From positions 62,001-126,000 of the forward strand of contig NZ_JANJUQ010000030.1 in assembly GCF_024710485.1 (NCBI RefSeq): 64,000 nt of DNA. The letters run 5' to 3'. How positions within the stretch are numbered: the stretch's first letter is position 1; each line of letters starts with the position of its first letter. The notes beneath the pieces were generated by a model. It made no database searches. It had not been told where the DNA came from and saw only the letters and a list, made by a program, of their open reading frames with translations. Shown one piece after another: positions 36,101 to 45,129 of this stretch. A program made the position numbers and the translations under genes. This DNA is from Flavobacterium sp. (lineage in GTDB: Bacteria; Bacteroidota; Bacteroidia; Flavobacteriales; Flavobacteriaceae).

Positions 36101-37357
36101 ATGGACACAACAGAAACGTCGAAAAAGTCAATACTTTCTAATCTTACTTTTCAAATTTTAATTGCCGTAGTACTTGGTGCCTTGTTGGGAGTCTTTGTTT
36201 TTAAAAATTTTGACGAAACTTTCCGAGAGTCTTTCAGCAAGAATATTAAGTTGCTAGCAACCATATTTATTCGGCTGGTACAGATGATTATTGCACCTTT
36301 AGTCTTTACTACTTTGGTGGTAGGAATTGCCAAATTAGGCGATATCAAATCGGTAGGACGAATAGGAGGTAGGGCTTTGGGCTGGTTTTTTTCCGCATCA
36401 TTTATTTCTTTGTTGATAGGAATGTTTTGGGTAAATCTATTAGAACCCGGAAAGAATATTCAATTACCAAATCTTGATCCTAATAAAGCCTCAGAGATTG
36501 TACAAAAAACGGAAGGTTTTTCTGCTCAGAATTTTATAGAGCATATCATTCCTAAAAGTGTGGTTGAAGCTATGGCTACTAATGAAATTTTGCAGATAGT
36601 AATTTTCTCTATTTTCTTCGGGTTAGCCGCTGCATCCATAGGTTCGCATGCAAAACCGGTTATCAATGCTTTGGATAAAACATCACACATTATTTTGAAA
36701 ATGGTGAACTATGTAATGAAGTTTGCTCCTTTCGGTGTTTTTGGTGCTATAGCTAGTGTTTTGGCCATGATTGATTTTTGGGAATTGATTAAAACTTACA
36801 TTTACTTCTTTGGTTCGTTTTTGGTTGGAATAGCCTCTTTGTGGGTTGTGCTATTGTTTGTTGGTTATTTGTTCTTGAAAGGGCACATGACAACGCTCTT
36901 GAAGCGAATCATGAGTCCGTTAGTAATTGCTTTCGGTACAACGAGTAGTGAAGCGGTTTTTCCCAAACTAACAGAAGAGTTGGAGCGATTTGGCGTTAAA
37001 GACAAAATTGTTTCTTTCATGTTGCCTTTAGGATATTCTTTTAATCTTGACGGTAGTATGATGTATATGACATTCGCCAGTATTTTTATTGCACAAGCCT
37101 ACGGTATTCCATTGGATACCGGAACCCAAATGACAATGTTGTTAGTTTTAATGTTAACCAGTAAAGGGATTGCAGGAGTTCCCCGAGCCAGTTTAGTTGT
37201 TGTGGCTGCTACTTGCGGGATGTTTGATATTCCTGAAGTAGGCATTGCTTTGATTCTCCCGATAGATCATTTTTGTGATATGTTCCGAAGTGCTACCAAT
37301 GTATTGGGCAATGCCATTGCAACAAGTGTTGTAGGTAAATGGGAAAAGGATAGTTAA
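36101..37357 (+). CDS. Dicarboxylate/amino acid:cation symporter (DAACS family)
   Basis: The 418-residue membrane protein has the glutamate/aspartate symporter layout with about eight helices and two re-entrant hairpins. Diagnostic motifs are AFGTTSSEAVFP (HP1 serine-rich), GYSFNLDGSMMYM (TM7 with Asn/Asp cation ligands) and the SKGIAGVPRASLVVVAA HP2 segment. It probably imports C4-dicarboxylates or Glu/Asp with Na+ or H+. Its ATG directly follows the aroC stop, indicating co-transcription; the reason for that pairing is unclear. Confidence 0.93.
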   Translation: MDTTETSKKSILSNLTFQILIAVVLGALLGVFVFKNFDETFRESFSKNIKLLATIFIRLVQMIIAPLVFTTLVVGIAKLGDIKSVGRIGGRALGWFFSASFISLLIGMFWVNLLEPGKNIQLPNLDPNKASEIVQKTEGFSAQNFIEHIIPKSVVEAMATNEILQIVIFSIFFGLAAASIGSHAKPVINALDKTSHIILKMVNYVMKFAPFGVFGAIASVLAMIDFWELIKTYIYFFGSFLVGIASLWVVLLFVGYLFLKGHMTTLLKRIMSPLVIAFGTTSSEAVFPKLTEELERFGVKDKIVSFMLPLGYSFNLDGSMMYMTFASIFIAQAYGIPLDTGTQMTMLLVLMLTSKGIAGVPRASLVVVAATCGMFDIPEVGIALILPIDHFCDMFRSATNVLGNAIATSVVGKWEKDS

Positions 37358-37406
37358 GGATAGGAAAAAAGAAAGTTAAATTATGCCAGATTATAATTAA
37401 CTTTAA

Positions 37407-37414
37407 TATATTTG
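37407..37414 (+). promoter_or_regulatory. -7 box of the T9SS protein gene at 37.4 kb
   Basis: TATATTTG, 23 nt before the ATG; -33 element not clear. Confidence 0.5.
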
Positions 37415-37437
37415 CTTAACAATTAAAAAACTATTTT

Positions 37438-38496
37438 ATGAAAAAACTTTTACTTTCTTTGACTCTTTTAGGAGGTTTATTTGTATCCAATGCTCAGACA
37501 ATTCAATCTGATGACTTCAATGGTCTAACAATTGGAAACATTGGTACAGATTTAACAGGTACAACAGCCGGGCAAGGCTCTTGGTTGACTTTTTCTAACA
37601 ATGGAACTGATCCTACAACTACAACCAATTCAGCGAGTTCTAATTTTCAAATTATTGCCGCAGGAAATAATGCTACTAAAGGTTTGCAAATTGTTGGTCC
37701 AAATGGAAATAAAGGTGTAAGATATATGTGGAAAGATGGTCTTCCTACTGCTTGGGCAGCAAGAACAGCCGGAAACGAAATAATTGAAGTTGAGGTAGAT
37801 TTTTTCACTGGAGCCACAACAACCAGCACCGGATTTACAGGGGTTTATTTATATGATCCAACTTTTGAAATCATTAATGGATTAATTTACACCAATAATA
37901 CAAGATTATTAAGAGGTGTTGCAAAATTGAATAATGCCGGTACAGTTGATACATACACTGTTAATTTAGCTACTGGTGGTTTAATTTTACAAGCCAACAC
38001 TTGGTACAGAATTGGATTTGGTTACAACACTACTACTGGTCAGCCAACGTGGAGAGTTAATACTATGACTGATACTGCTACTATTGCTAATACTTTTTGG
38101 GCAGGAGGTGCTGATTTAGCTGATCCGGGTGAGTTAGATTTAGCTTCTGAGGCAAACACTACAAACGCTGCATCTTTCAGCGGTGTTTTTGATAATTTTG
38201 TAATGAGAGCTTCTGCTACTGATACGCTTTTAGGAGTTAACGATTTATCAGTTTCTAATGATACATTTGTTGTTTATCCAAACCCGGTAGACAATGTTGT
38301 GAACATTTCTCTTATGAGTAACACTTTTGATGTTGAAATCAACAAAGTGAGAATTTCTGACGTTAATGGAAGAACTGTAAAAGAATTCAATTCTAATTTA
38401 AATCAGTTGAATATTGCAGATTTGAACTCTGGAGTTTATTTCTTAAACATTGAAACAGCAAACGGAAAAGCTACTAAGAAAATTGTAAAACAATAA
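37438..38496 (+). CDS. T9SS-secreted protein with type A sorting domain
   Basis: The 352-residue protein has a signal peptide (about 1-19, ending SNAQ), a Thr/Asn/Gly-rich beta domain (about 25-265) resembling a lectin-like jellyroll, and a C-terminal type A sorting domain (about 275-352) with VVYPNPVDNVVNI, VRISDVNGRTVKE, and GVYFLNIETANGKATKKIVKQ. T9SS moves such proteins across the outer membrane and anchors or releases them. The passenger domain is not recognised as a known enzyme. It is a single-gene unit with promoter and terminator. Confidence 0.9.
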   Translation: MKKLLLSLTLLGGLFVSNAQTIQSDDFNGLTIGNIGTDLTGTTAGQGSWLTFSNNGTDPTTTTNSASSNFQIIAAGNNATKGLQIVGPNGNKGVRYMWKDGLPTAWAARTAGNEIIEVEVDFFTGATTTSTGFTGVYLYDPTFEIINGLIYTNNTRLLRGVAKLNNAGTVDTYTVNLATGGLILQANTWYRIGFGYNTTTGQPTWRVNTMTDTATIANTFWAGGADLADPGELDLASEANTTNAASFSGVFDNFVMRASATDTLLGVNDLSVSNDTFVVYPNPVDNVVNISLMSNTFDVEINKVRISDVNGRTVKEFNSNLNQLNIADLNSGVYFLNIETANGKATKKIVKQ

Positions 38497-38516
38497 TTTT
38501 ACATTTCTCTATAAAG

Positions 38517-38549
38517 AAAAACGACTAAGGAAACTTAGTCGTTTTTTTT
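38517..38549. terminator. Bidirectional terminator after the T9SS gene
   Basis: Perfect arms AAAACGACTAAG/CTTAGTCGTTTT with a GAAA loop, followed by T8 on the plus strand. It overlaps the stop codon of the small gene on the opposite strand and can serve both. Confidence 0.8.
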
Positions 38550-38672
38550 ATTCTTACTATTCATCATCAGGAGTATGGCGCCTACCAACCCGATGATGAC
38601 TAAGGTAAATACGCCTACCATAATGAAGGCACCGTTGTCCCAAGAATACAAGGAAATGTTTTGTGATGTCAT
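38535..38672 (-). CDS. Single-pass small membrane protein (45 aa), absent from the ORF track
   Basis: A reverse-strand ORF of 45 codons starts MTSQNISLYSWDNGAF, has one strongly hydrophobic segment (about residues 16-37), and ends in a Lys/Asn-rich tail (MNSKNKKND). The pattern (short N-terminal arm with SWDNGAF, one helix, basic tail) resembles small conserved proteins I recall from related flavobacteria. Function is unknown. Its stop lies within the bidirectional terminator. It is below the 60-residue cutoff of the supplied track. Confidence 0.7.
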   Translation of the reverse strand: MTSQNISLYSWDNGAFIMVGVFTLVIIGLVGAILLMMNSKNKKND

Positions 38673-38733
38673 GACTTATCGATTAGAGTTTATCAAAATT
38701 ACTTTGATAAATTCTAATACGGTATGATAATTA

Positions 38734-39159
38734 TCATGCCAGAAATTTTGCTGCCAATTCAGGTGTAGGCATCATACAACTTTCTTTTTTGCCATACCAA
38801 CGGTAACGATTTTTGGCGATGTAATCATAAACCGTGTTCGAAATAAACTTTGGGAGTATTTGCAAGATGTTAAGCAGCTGATACAAACCTCCAAATTCAT
38901 TTATTATTTTCAATGCAGCTTCTGCTTTGTAAAAATAGGCTTTACCGGGTTCATAAAGCACCATACTGTCGGTATGCTCACGATTAATGCCAATATGATT
39001 CAAAATCTTATTGCCCAAATCAGATTGCAGCGGTACAAAACGAAATACGTCTTTGGTATCCCGTTTAATAACAAACTGTACTGAGGCGTTGCAAAGATTA
39101 CAAACCCCGTCATAGAGTATAATTTTCTTGTCTTTGGGTAATTCGTTAATTTCCATCAT
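38734..39159 (-). CDS. DCC-family thiol-disulfide oxidoreductase (DUF393)
   Basis: The 141-residue protein has the family's DGVCNLCNASVQF motif with Cys20 and Cys23 (DxxCxxC) near the N-terminus and YLFYKAE-like AYFYKAEAAL later. Members are small thioredoxin-like proteins of unknown partner. The start at 39159 overlaps the mutS2 stop as TGATG, so the two are probably translated from one message; the track's TTG at 39162 is one codon earlier. Confidence 0.88.
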   Translation of the reverse strand: MMEINELPKDKKIILYDGVCNLCNASVQFVIKRDTKDVFRFVPLQSDLGNKILNHIGINREHTDSMVLYEPGKAYFYKAEAALKIINEFGGLYQLLNILQILPKFISNTVYDYIAKNRYRWYGKKESCMMPTPELAAKFLA

Positions 39160-41327
39160 CAATGGGCTTGAACAAATTCTAATTCTTCTAAACTGACTTT
39201 AGAAGTAAAGATGCCGTAATTCACCACGGCTTTATTTTTCTCAATTTTATCAATGGTACCAATCGATTTTCCGTCAACCATGCGAACCCTGTCTCCAATT
39301 TTTAAAACCACTTTTGGTTTTTCGGTTTCGAGCTTTTGCGCTTTAATCTTCTTTTCCTTTTTGGCTACTCGAATTTCTTCTACTTTGACTTTAACTTCTT
39401 CCACCACTTTTTTCTGGATAATCTCCTTTTCTTTTTTCTCTTTGGCTGTGGCTTTTTTGCGTTTGGAGTTTTCAATTTCCACCAATTTCAAAAATTCTCC
39501 AATCAATACTTTTTTGTCTTTGTTGTTAAAGTATTTCTCGGATAAATCATCTATTTTCTGCCCGATGTAAATCAGCCGTTGATTGGCATCATACAATTCT
39601 TGATAGCGCTCCAATTTTTCCTGAATCTTAGCATTAATGGTTTCCATTTTTTTGCTTTCTTCACGGGCTTTGATTTCTTCTTCTTTTAAGGTTAGCGAGG
39701 TCTTTTCGAGTTTGGAACGCTCTTTTTGCAAGGTGGCTATTGTTTTGTCGAAACGCACTTTTCCACCTTCAATTTTTTTCTTGGCCCGATTGATTAATCC
39801 GTAGGGTATACCGTTCTTTTGCGCTACTTCAAAGGTGAAAGAACTTCCGGCCTGCCCTAAAATTAATTTGTACAAAGGTTCTAATGATTTTTCATCGAAA
39901 AGCATGTTGGCGTTGGAAGCAAACGGTAATTCGTTGGCCAATATTTTCAAATTGGAATAATGCGTGGTGATAATCCCAAAGGCTTCCCGATGGTAGAATT
40001 CTTCTAAAAAGGTTTCTGCCAAAGCGCCTCCCAATTCAGGGTCGGAACCGGTTCCGAATTCATCGATCAAGAACAAGGTTTTGGCGTTGCATTTTTTCAA
40101 AAAGTAATTCATGTTCTTCAATCGGTAACTGTAAGTGCTCAAATGGTTTTCAATCGATTGATTGTCGCCTATGTCCGTTAGAATTCTGTCAAATAAAAAG
40201 GTTTCGCTTCGTTCGTGTACCGGAATCAGAATCCCGCATTGAAACATCAATTGCAGTAAGCCGACTGTTTTTAACGAAATGGTTTTACCGCCGGCATTCG
40301 GTCCCGAAATCACGATAATCCGACTGTCGTTTTTCAATTCAATGGTTTGCGGAAATGTTTTTTCCTTTTTCTCCAAATTGTTCAAAAACAATATCGGATG
40401 ATAAGCTTCGCGGAAAAACAAACGCTTTTCCTCAGTAATGTTAGGCAATAATGCATTGATTTTACGCGCATATTTGGCTTTTGCAGCCACTACGTCGATA
40501 TCACTCAGAAAGTCTTGGTATTGCTTTAGTAAATCAACATAAGGCCTAATTTCATGGGAAAGTTTCTTTAAAATTCGAGTGATTTCCTCTCTTTCTTCGT
40601 ATTCTAAATTGTTCAATTCTCTCGAATAGCGCAGCGTAGCTTCGGGTTCAATGTAAGCGATGCTACCGGTTTTAGAACTGCCTAAAATGGAACCTTTGAC
40701 TTTTCTTCTATACATGGCCAAAACTGCCAAAACCCGTCGGTTTTCAACGATACTTTCTTTAATCTCATCCAAATAGCCTAAGCTGTTGTATTGGCTTAAT
40801 GCCTGACCGAAACTTTGGTTGACTTTTCCGCGAACCACATTCATATCGCGGCGGATGTTAATCAAATCGGGCGAAGCATTGTCTTTGATTTCCCCGTATT
40901 TGTCAACTACTTCATCAATTTTTTGTGTGATGTATTTGGTGTATTCAATTTGGGCTGCTTTCTCGTTTAATTTCGGATAGTAATCGTGAAATTTCTTCAG
41001 AAACAATAACAATACATTCACAGTTTCAGACAGCGTAGCGATTTTACGAAAACTACTCACTTCCAAAAAACTGTCTTCAATGGCTAAAAACTTTAAATCT
41101 TGGGTGATATTTTCGAAACCGTGGTTGGGAATGGCGTTGTTATTGGTGAACGACGACAAGTACTCCGAGGTTTGTAAAAGCTCGTTCATCAAAGTGGCTT
41201 TGTCTTTGAAAGGAACAATGTCGAGTGCTTTTTGTTTGCCGATTTCGGTATTGCATCGGTCGGATATGGTTTGCAGGACCGTATTGAATTCTAAATCTTG
41301 TAATGTTTTCTCAGTAATCGCTATCAT
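39159..41327 (-). CDS. mutS2: MutS2-type DNA-binding ATPase lacking a C-terminal Smr domain
   Basis: The 722-residue protein has the MutS core without the mismatch-recognition domain, Walker A SGPNAGGKTISLK (about residue 330), Walker B LFLIDEFGTGSDPELGGA, and then a long charged coiled coil (about 500-650). It ends in a short KOW-like segment (KIGDRVRMVDGKSIGTID) with no Smr nuclease domain. In B. subtilis MutS2, the Smr end is used in ribosome rescue or nuclease activity, so this version may act differently. The ATG at 41327 (MIAITEKTL) is preferred to the track's 41348. Confidence 0.9.
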   Translation of the reverse strand: MIAITEKTLQDLEFNTVLQTISDRCNTEIGKQKALDIVPFKDKATLMNELLQTSEYLSSFTNNNAIPNHGFENITQDLKFLAIEDSFLEVSSFRKIATLSETVNVLLLFLKKFHDYYPKLNEKAAQIEYTKYITQKIDEVVDKYGEIKDNASPDLINIRRDMNVVRGKVNQSFGQALSQYNSLGYLDEIKESIVENRRVLAVLAMYRRKVKGSILGSSKTGSIAYIEPEATLRYSRELNNLEYEEREEITRILKKLSHEIRPYVDLLKQYQDFLSDIDVVAAKAKYARKINALLPNITEEKRLFFREAYHPILFLNNLEKKEKTFPQTIELKNDSRIIVISGPNAGGKTISLKTVGLLQLMFQCGILIPVHERSETFLFDRILTDIGDNQSIENHLSTYSYRLKNMNYFLKKCNAKTLFLIDEFGTGSDPELGGALAETFLEEFYHREAFGIITTHYSNLKILANELPFASNANMLFDEKSLEPLYKLILGQAGSSFTFEVAQKNGIPYGLINRAKKKIEGGKVRFDKTIATLQKERSKLEKTSLTLKEEEIKAREESKKMETINAKIQEKLERYQELYDANQRLIYIGQKIDDLSEKYFNNKDKKVLIGEFLKLVEIENSKRKKATAKEKKEKEIIQKKVVEEVKVKVEEIRVAKKEKKIKAQKLETEKPKVVLKIGDRVRMVDGKSIGTIDKIEKNKAVVNYGIFTSKVSLEELEFVQAH

Positions 41328-41410
41328 GCTTTCAGGTCTATGCTTCAAAGTTACAAAGGTTAAAAGCCATATTGCAACAGAAAATACTATTTTTGGTAAA
41401 ATTTTATGAG

Positions 41411-42076
41411 ATGTTAATCAAAATGGAGCCGACTTGGCAGGAACAACTTTACGGCGAATTTAACCAACCTTATTTTCACCGATTGGTAGCCTTCGTGAAA
41501 GAAGAATATGCCACCAAAAGATGCTTTCCCAAAGGGAGTCAAATATTTGCTGCTTTTGACCATTGTCCGTTTGACAAGGTGAATGTAGTCATTATCGGTC
41601 AAGATCCTTATCACGGTTTGGGCCAAGCTAACGGTTTGTGTTTTTCGGTAAACGATGGGATTGCTTTTCCGCCTTCGCTTCAAAATATTTTCAAAGAAAT
41701 TGAGTCCGATTTGCAAATTCCGTTTCCCATCAGCGGTAATTTGGAACGTTGGGCCGACCAAGGGGTTTTGTTGCTCAATGCTACCTTAACCGTAAGGGAA
41801 AGCGAGGCGGGAAGCCACCAAAATCAGGGTTGGGAAACCTTTACCGATGCGGTAATTCAGAAAATATCCGACACTAAAGAGAATGTGGTTTTTTTACTTT
41901 GGGGCGGATTTGCCAAAAAGAAAGGCGCTAAAATCAATCGAAACAAACACCATGTTTTAGAAACCGGACACCCATCGCCCTTAAGTGCTAATAGAGGCTT
42001 ATGGTTCGGCAATCAGCATTTCAGTAAAACCAATCAATATTTAGAAAGTCTCGGAAAAGAGCCTATTCGTTGGTAA
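41411..42076 (+). CDS. ung: Uracil-DNA glycosylase (family 1)
   Basis: The 221-residue enzyme removes uracil from DNA. It has the catalytic water-activating GQDPYHGLGQANGLCFSV, VLLLNATLTVRE, VVFLLWGGFAKKKG and GHPSPLSANRG, all diagnostic of UNG. The track starts at 41372; the ATG at 41411 (MLIKMEPTWQEQL) gives the usual length. It reads away from mutS2 and converges with the next gene at a 1-nt gap, with no terminator. Confidence 0.95.
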   Translation: MLIKMEPTWQEQLYGEFNQPYFHRLVAFVKEEYATKRCFPKGSQIFAAFDHCPFDKVNVVIIGQDPYHGLGQANGLCFSVNDGIAFPPSLQNIFKEIESDLQIPFPISGNLERWADQGVLLLNATLTVRESEAGSHQNQGWETFTDAVIQKISDTKENVVFLLWGGFAKKKGAKINRNKHHVLETGHPSPLSANRGLWFGNQHFSKTNQYLESLGKEPIRW

Positions 42077-42077
42077 T

Positions 42078-42674
42078 TTAGTTTACGGTAAAATAATAAT
42101 ATCCGTTGTTATCTAAATTAGAAACAGCCGCATTGATATTTACAATCAAGTCTTTAGGAGCACTCAAGGAAACCATCTCTACACTGTTAGCAGAAGAACT
42201 GTTGTATCCGAAAGAGAGACGATAATTCCCGGCGTTTAACAACGGAAAGCCAACGTTATAACGATAATATTCTTCAGTAGTGTTGTATTCACAAACACCG
42301 TAAACATAAGCGCCGTTTTGTGCATTTCCGGAAATGATATCTAGTTGGTTATCATTCACCGTTACCACTTCCCAATCGGTAGCGTTAATTTTTCGCTCAA
42401 TCACATACGAAAAAACAAACTGTGAGGCATTCCCGGTAGTTTTGTAAATGTCTAAAAGTGCGGTTTGCGTTTGTCCGGGTTCCGGAATGTATCTTGCCAA
42501 ATCAGCTTTAACGTATAAATAATCACCAACGGTATAAGTAGATTGCGTTTCAATCCTTACGATATTATTACCGCCTTCTACATAAATGGTTTTATAGAAA
42601 TCGTCATCGTTGGTGTCGCAGTTGGAAAATAAAAGACCAACAAACAATAATGCTGCATAGTGTAATTTTTTCAT
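42078..42674 (-). CDS. Lipoprotein of unknown function
   Basis: The 198-residue product has a lipoprotein signal (LLFSNC, Cys at about 19) followed by an acidic DTNDDD, which is close to the lipoprotein surface-export signal known in Bacteroidota (Lys/Asp/Glu-rich residues after the Cys). The rest is a beta-rich domain of unknown family. It is 10 nt downstream of a predicted barrel protein, so the two may work together at the outer membrane. Confidence 0.78.
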   Translation of the reverse strand: MKKLHYAALLFVGLLFSNCDTNDDDFYKTIYVEGGNNIVRIETQSTYTVGDYLYVKADLARYIPEPGQTQTALLDIYKTTGNASQFVFSYVIERKINATDWEVVTVNDNQLDIISGNAQNGAYVYGVCEYNTTEEYYRYNVGFPLLNAGNYRLSFGYNSSSANSVEMVSLSAPKDLIVNINAAVSNLDNNGYYYFTVN

Positions 42675-42684
42675 CTTTCTTTTT

Positions 42685-43254
42685 TTAAAAACGATAGCCT
42701 AAGTTAAAACCGACTCTGGAAATTACATCCGGACTCTTATCGCGATTGGTTAAATTAGAACCGAAACCGGCTAAGAATTCTACCAAAAAGGCTTCTTTGA
42801 TATACAATTTGTATCCCAAGCCACCGCCCAAACCAAAATCGGAATATGCTGATTTTTTGGTGGTGTAGTAGCCATTCAAATTGTTATCGACCAAACGAAT
42901 AATCTCTTTGTAATCACCACCGTTGTAGGAAGCAAACACTTCCGCAAAATAAAAACTGGTCTTGCCTTTTGACAATTGGTATCTCACATACGGATTGAAT
43001 TCAAATTTCGGGACATTATTGCGGTATCCTCTTTCAAAATCATCATTCAATTTACCACTATCCGAAAAATTTAAGTTGAAACCCGTCGAAAAGGCTCCGC
43101 CGAAAAAGCGTTCATAACTGAAACTGGCTTTTTGCCAAACCAAGGCAGACAATACATCTACTCGGAATTCATTTTTTTTGTTGTCAATAGCCGCACTTTC
43201 TTGCGCTTGAGTTGCCGTAGAAAGCAACAGCAACAGCAGTAAAACTTTTTTCAT
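42685..43254 (-). CDS. Outer-membrane beta-barrel protein (DUF3575-like)
   Basis: The 189-residue protein has a signal peptide (about 1-17, ending TQAQ), amphipathic strands (FRVDVLSALVWQKASFSYER, FYFAEVFASYNGG, GLGGGLGYKLYI) and an aromatic terminal strand ending GYRF. This is typical of small barrels of Bacteroidota. Function is unknown. It precedes a lipoprotein gene on the same strand. Confidence 0.82.
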   Translation of the reverse strand: MKKVLLLLLLLSTATQAQESAAIDNKKNEFRVDVLSALVWQKASFSYERFFGGAFSTGFNLNFSDSGKLNDDFERGYRNNVPKFEFNPYVRYQLSKGKTSFYFAEVFASYNGGDYKEIIRLVDNNLNGYYTTKKSAYSDFGLGGGLGYKLYIKEAFLVEFLAGFGSNLTNRDKSPDVISRVGFNLGYRF

Positions 43255-43320
43255 ATGGGTTAGTTTAACGGAAACGAATATACTAAATAAACCAGTTGTT
43301 TAAAATATTTTAAGGAAGAT

Positions 43321-44253
43321 TTATTCCAGTGTTAAAGCCCCTAAAATTTCTTCATTCATGAACGGTCCGCCGGGGTATTTGGCGGTGTAATCCAAGTTAA
43401 GCCAAATGTTTCCTCTTTCGTCAATGTGGTAATTAATAGTTTGATTTTTACTTTCCGTAGGGAACAATACTTTCTTAATGACGTAATTAATCTGTTCTAA
43501 ATCTTTTTGGGTACCAATGTAAAGCTCCGGATAAATATGGCCTTTGGTATGGATCAATCGGGTAGTGCCGCCAATCGATTTGATGCAAGCCACCATAAAA
43601 ATCGAATGGTCATCGCAGTCTCCGGAAAGGTATTGTAAAGACTCAGTTGCTTTGGCAATATAGTCCCGTCCTTTGGGATCGCTGACGTAGTTCCACCGGG
43701 TATTAATTTCTTTAAAAATCGCAAAAGATTGGACGATGGTATGGATTTCGTGATAGCCTTTTACCTCTCTGAAGTGTTTGCTCGTTGCCATAATGGCGAA
43801 GTTCCGAATCCTGGGATTTTGGTATTCTACAGCATCCAAGATTTTGGATTTGTTCGGAAATGGCAGTAACTTAGAAATGATAATGTCCTGCGGATATGGA
43901 TTTTCGCTCATGGTGTAAACCATTGAACGGTAGTCTTCAAAAACACTTTGGAAACCGTATTTTCCGGATAAAGTACCGAACAGCAATAAGATGAAATAAA
44001 GAATCACCGAGATTAATGTTACCCTTCTTAAAGCTCTTAATAAGAGTTGGATAACTGCTAAAATGACAATGAAAAGCAAAACGCGGTCGAAGTGGTTCGC
44101 CCAGTCTAAAACCACTAAGTTTTGGTGGGCAATGATAAAAATCGGAATGGTAATCAGGATGTTCAAGACAAAAATGATAATCATGTCCCAAGGACTTTTT
44201 ATCCTGAACTTTTCTTTAAGTTGCTGATACGTAAGATTTCCCGGTTTTATCAT
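43321..44253 (-). CDS. Membrane-anchored transglutaminase-like protein
   Basis: The 310-residue protein has about three hydrophobic helices in the first 105 residues and a transglutaminase-like core (about 150-290). The Cys in SGDCDDHSIFM, the His in TKGHIYPELYI and a later Asp (LNLDYTAKYPGG) form a plausible Cys-His-Asp triad. Such proteins act as proteases or cross-linking enzymes; direction of activity is unknown. It follows the binding-protein-like gene after 16 nt, suggesting co-transcription. Confidence 0.85.
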   Translation of the reverse strand: MIKPGNLTYQQLKEKFRIKSPWDMIIIFVLNILITIPIFIIAHQNLVVLDWANHFDRVLLFIVILAVIQLLLRALRRVTLISVILYFILLLFGTLSGKYGFQSVFEDYRSMVYTMSENPYPQDIIISKLLPFPNKSKILDAVEYQNPRIRNFAIMATSKHFREVKGYHEIHTIVQSFAIFKEINTRWNYVSDPKGRDYIAKATESLQYLSGDCDDHSIFMVACIKSIGGTTRLIHTKGHIYPELYIGTQKDLEQINYVIKKVLFPTESKNQTINYHIDERGNIWLNLDYTAKYPGGPFMNEEILGALTLE

Positions 44254-44269
44254 GTTGCCATGGCAAAAG

Positions 44270-45121
44270 CTAAACGGCTTTTACTATTTCAGCAAAAGTA
44301 CCTTTTTTCTCGATAATTTTGAGGTCAAATAATTGATTTTGAATTTTGTTTAACACTTTTTCCTCTAAGGGTTTTTGTGCCCATTTGGTGAGTGATAACC
44401 AAGTTTGAATGTCTTCTAACTTTTGGTTGTATTTAGTCGCTAAAGTGCGATCAATGCTCGGAATTTCCTTAAATTCAATCGTAGTATTATTGATTATTTC
44501 CAGTAATAAAGCCACGGTTTGGCGATTGTTTTCGAGAAACTCGTTGCGTATGGCAATTACAAAGCAAGGCCAAGGTGTGGGGCAATCGGCTACGTGTCGA
44601 AAGATACCTTTGTCAACCAAAGGCTGAGTCATAAAACGTTCCCACATAAAGTAATCGGCTTTCCCATGGGTTAAAGCTTCCACAGCGCCGTCTATGGTAT
44701 TAACTACTTCAAATTGCAACGTTTCGGTGTTCCAGTGTTGGTTTTGTGCGTTGACATAAGCCATCAAGTGTGACCCTGAGCCATAGCGTGAAATGGCCAC
44801 TTTGGTGTTTTCTAAATCGGATAAAGTTTGGTATTGGGATTCCGCTGCAACGTGGATTCCCCAGATAAGCGGACTATCCACATAAGTCTGAACAATCGAA
44901 CTCGGATTACCGCCAACGATGTCTTTAACAATGCCTTCGGTTAAAATCACCGCGATGTCGGTTTCATTATCGCGCAACAGTTGGCACATTTTTCCGGTAC
45001 CTTCGGGTACATCAGTCCATTGCAAATCGATGCCGACTTCCTCAAACTCGCCATTGTCCAAGCATAAATGCCAAGGTAAATTGAAATGTTCCGGTACGCC
45101 GGCTATTCTGACTGTTTTCAT
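44270..45121 (-). CDS. Periplasmic-binding-protein-like (PBP type 2) protein without signal peptide
   Basis: The 283-residue protein has a type 2 periplasmic-binding fold pattern: VRIAGVPEHFNLPWHL at the start, DIAVILTEGIVKDIVGG, KVAISRYGSGSHLMAY, and KADYFMWERFMT. It lacks any signal peptide or lipobox and no ABC transporter is adjacent. It resembles the cytosolic Ca3427-type PBP family reported from fungi and Bacteroidota, though that is from memory. Likely a small-molecule binder or an enzyme acting on a pyrimidine-like ligand; unproven. Confidence 0.72.
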   Translation of the reverse strand: MKTVRIAGVPEHFNLPWHLCLDNGEFEEVGIDLQWTDVPEGTGKMCQLLRDNETDIAVILTEGIVKDIVGGNPSSIVQTYVDSPLIWGIHVAAESQYQTLSDLENTKVAISRYGSGSHLMAYVNAQNQHWNTETLQFEVVNTIDGAVEALTHGKADYFMWERFMTQPLVDKGIFRHVADCPTPWPCFVIAIRNEFLENNRQTVALLLEIINNTTIEFKEIPSIDRTLATKYNQKLEDIQTWLSLTKWAQKPLEEKVLNKIQNQLFDLKIIEKKGTFAEIVKAV

Positions 45122-45129
45122 AGTAGGAT

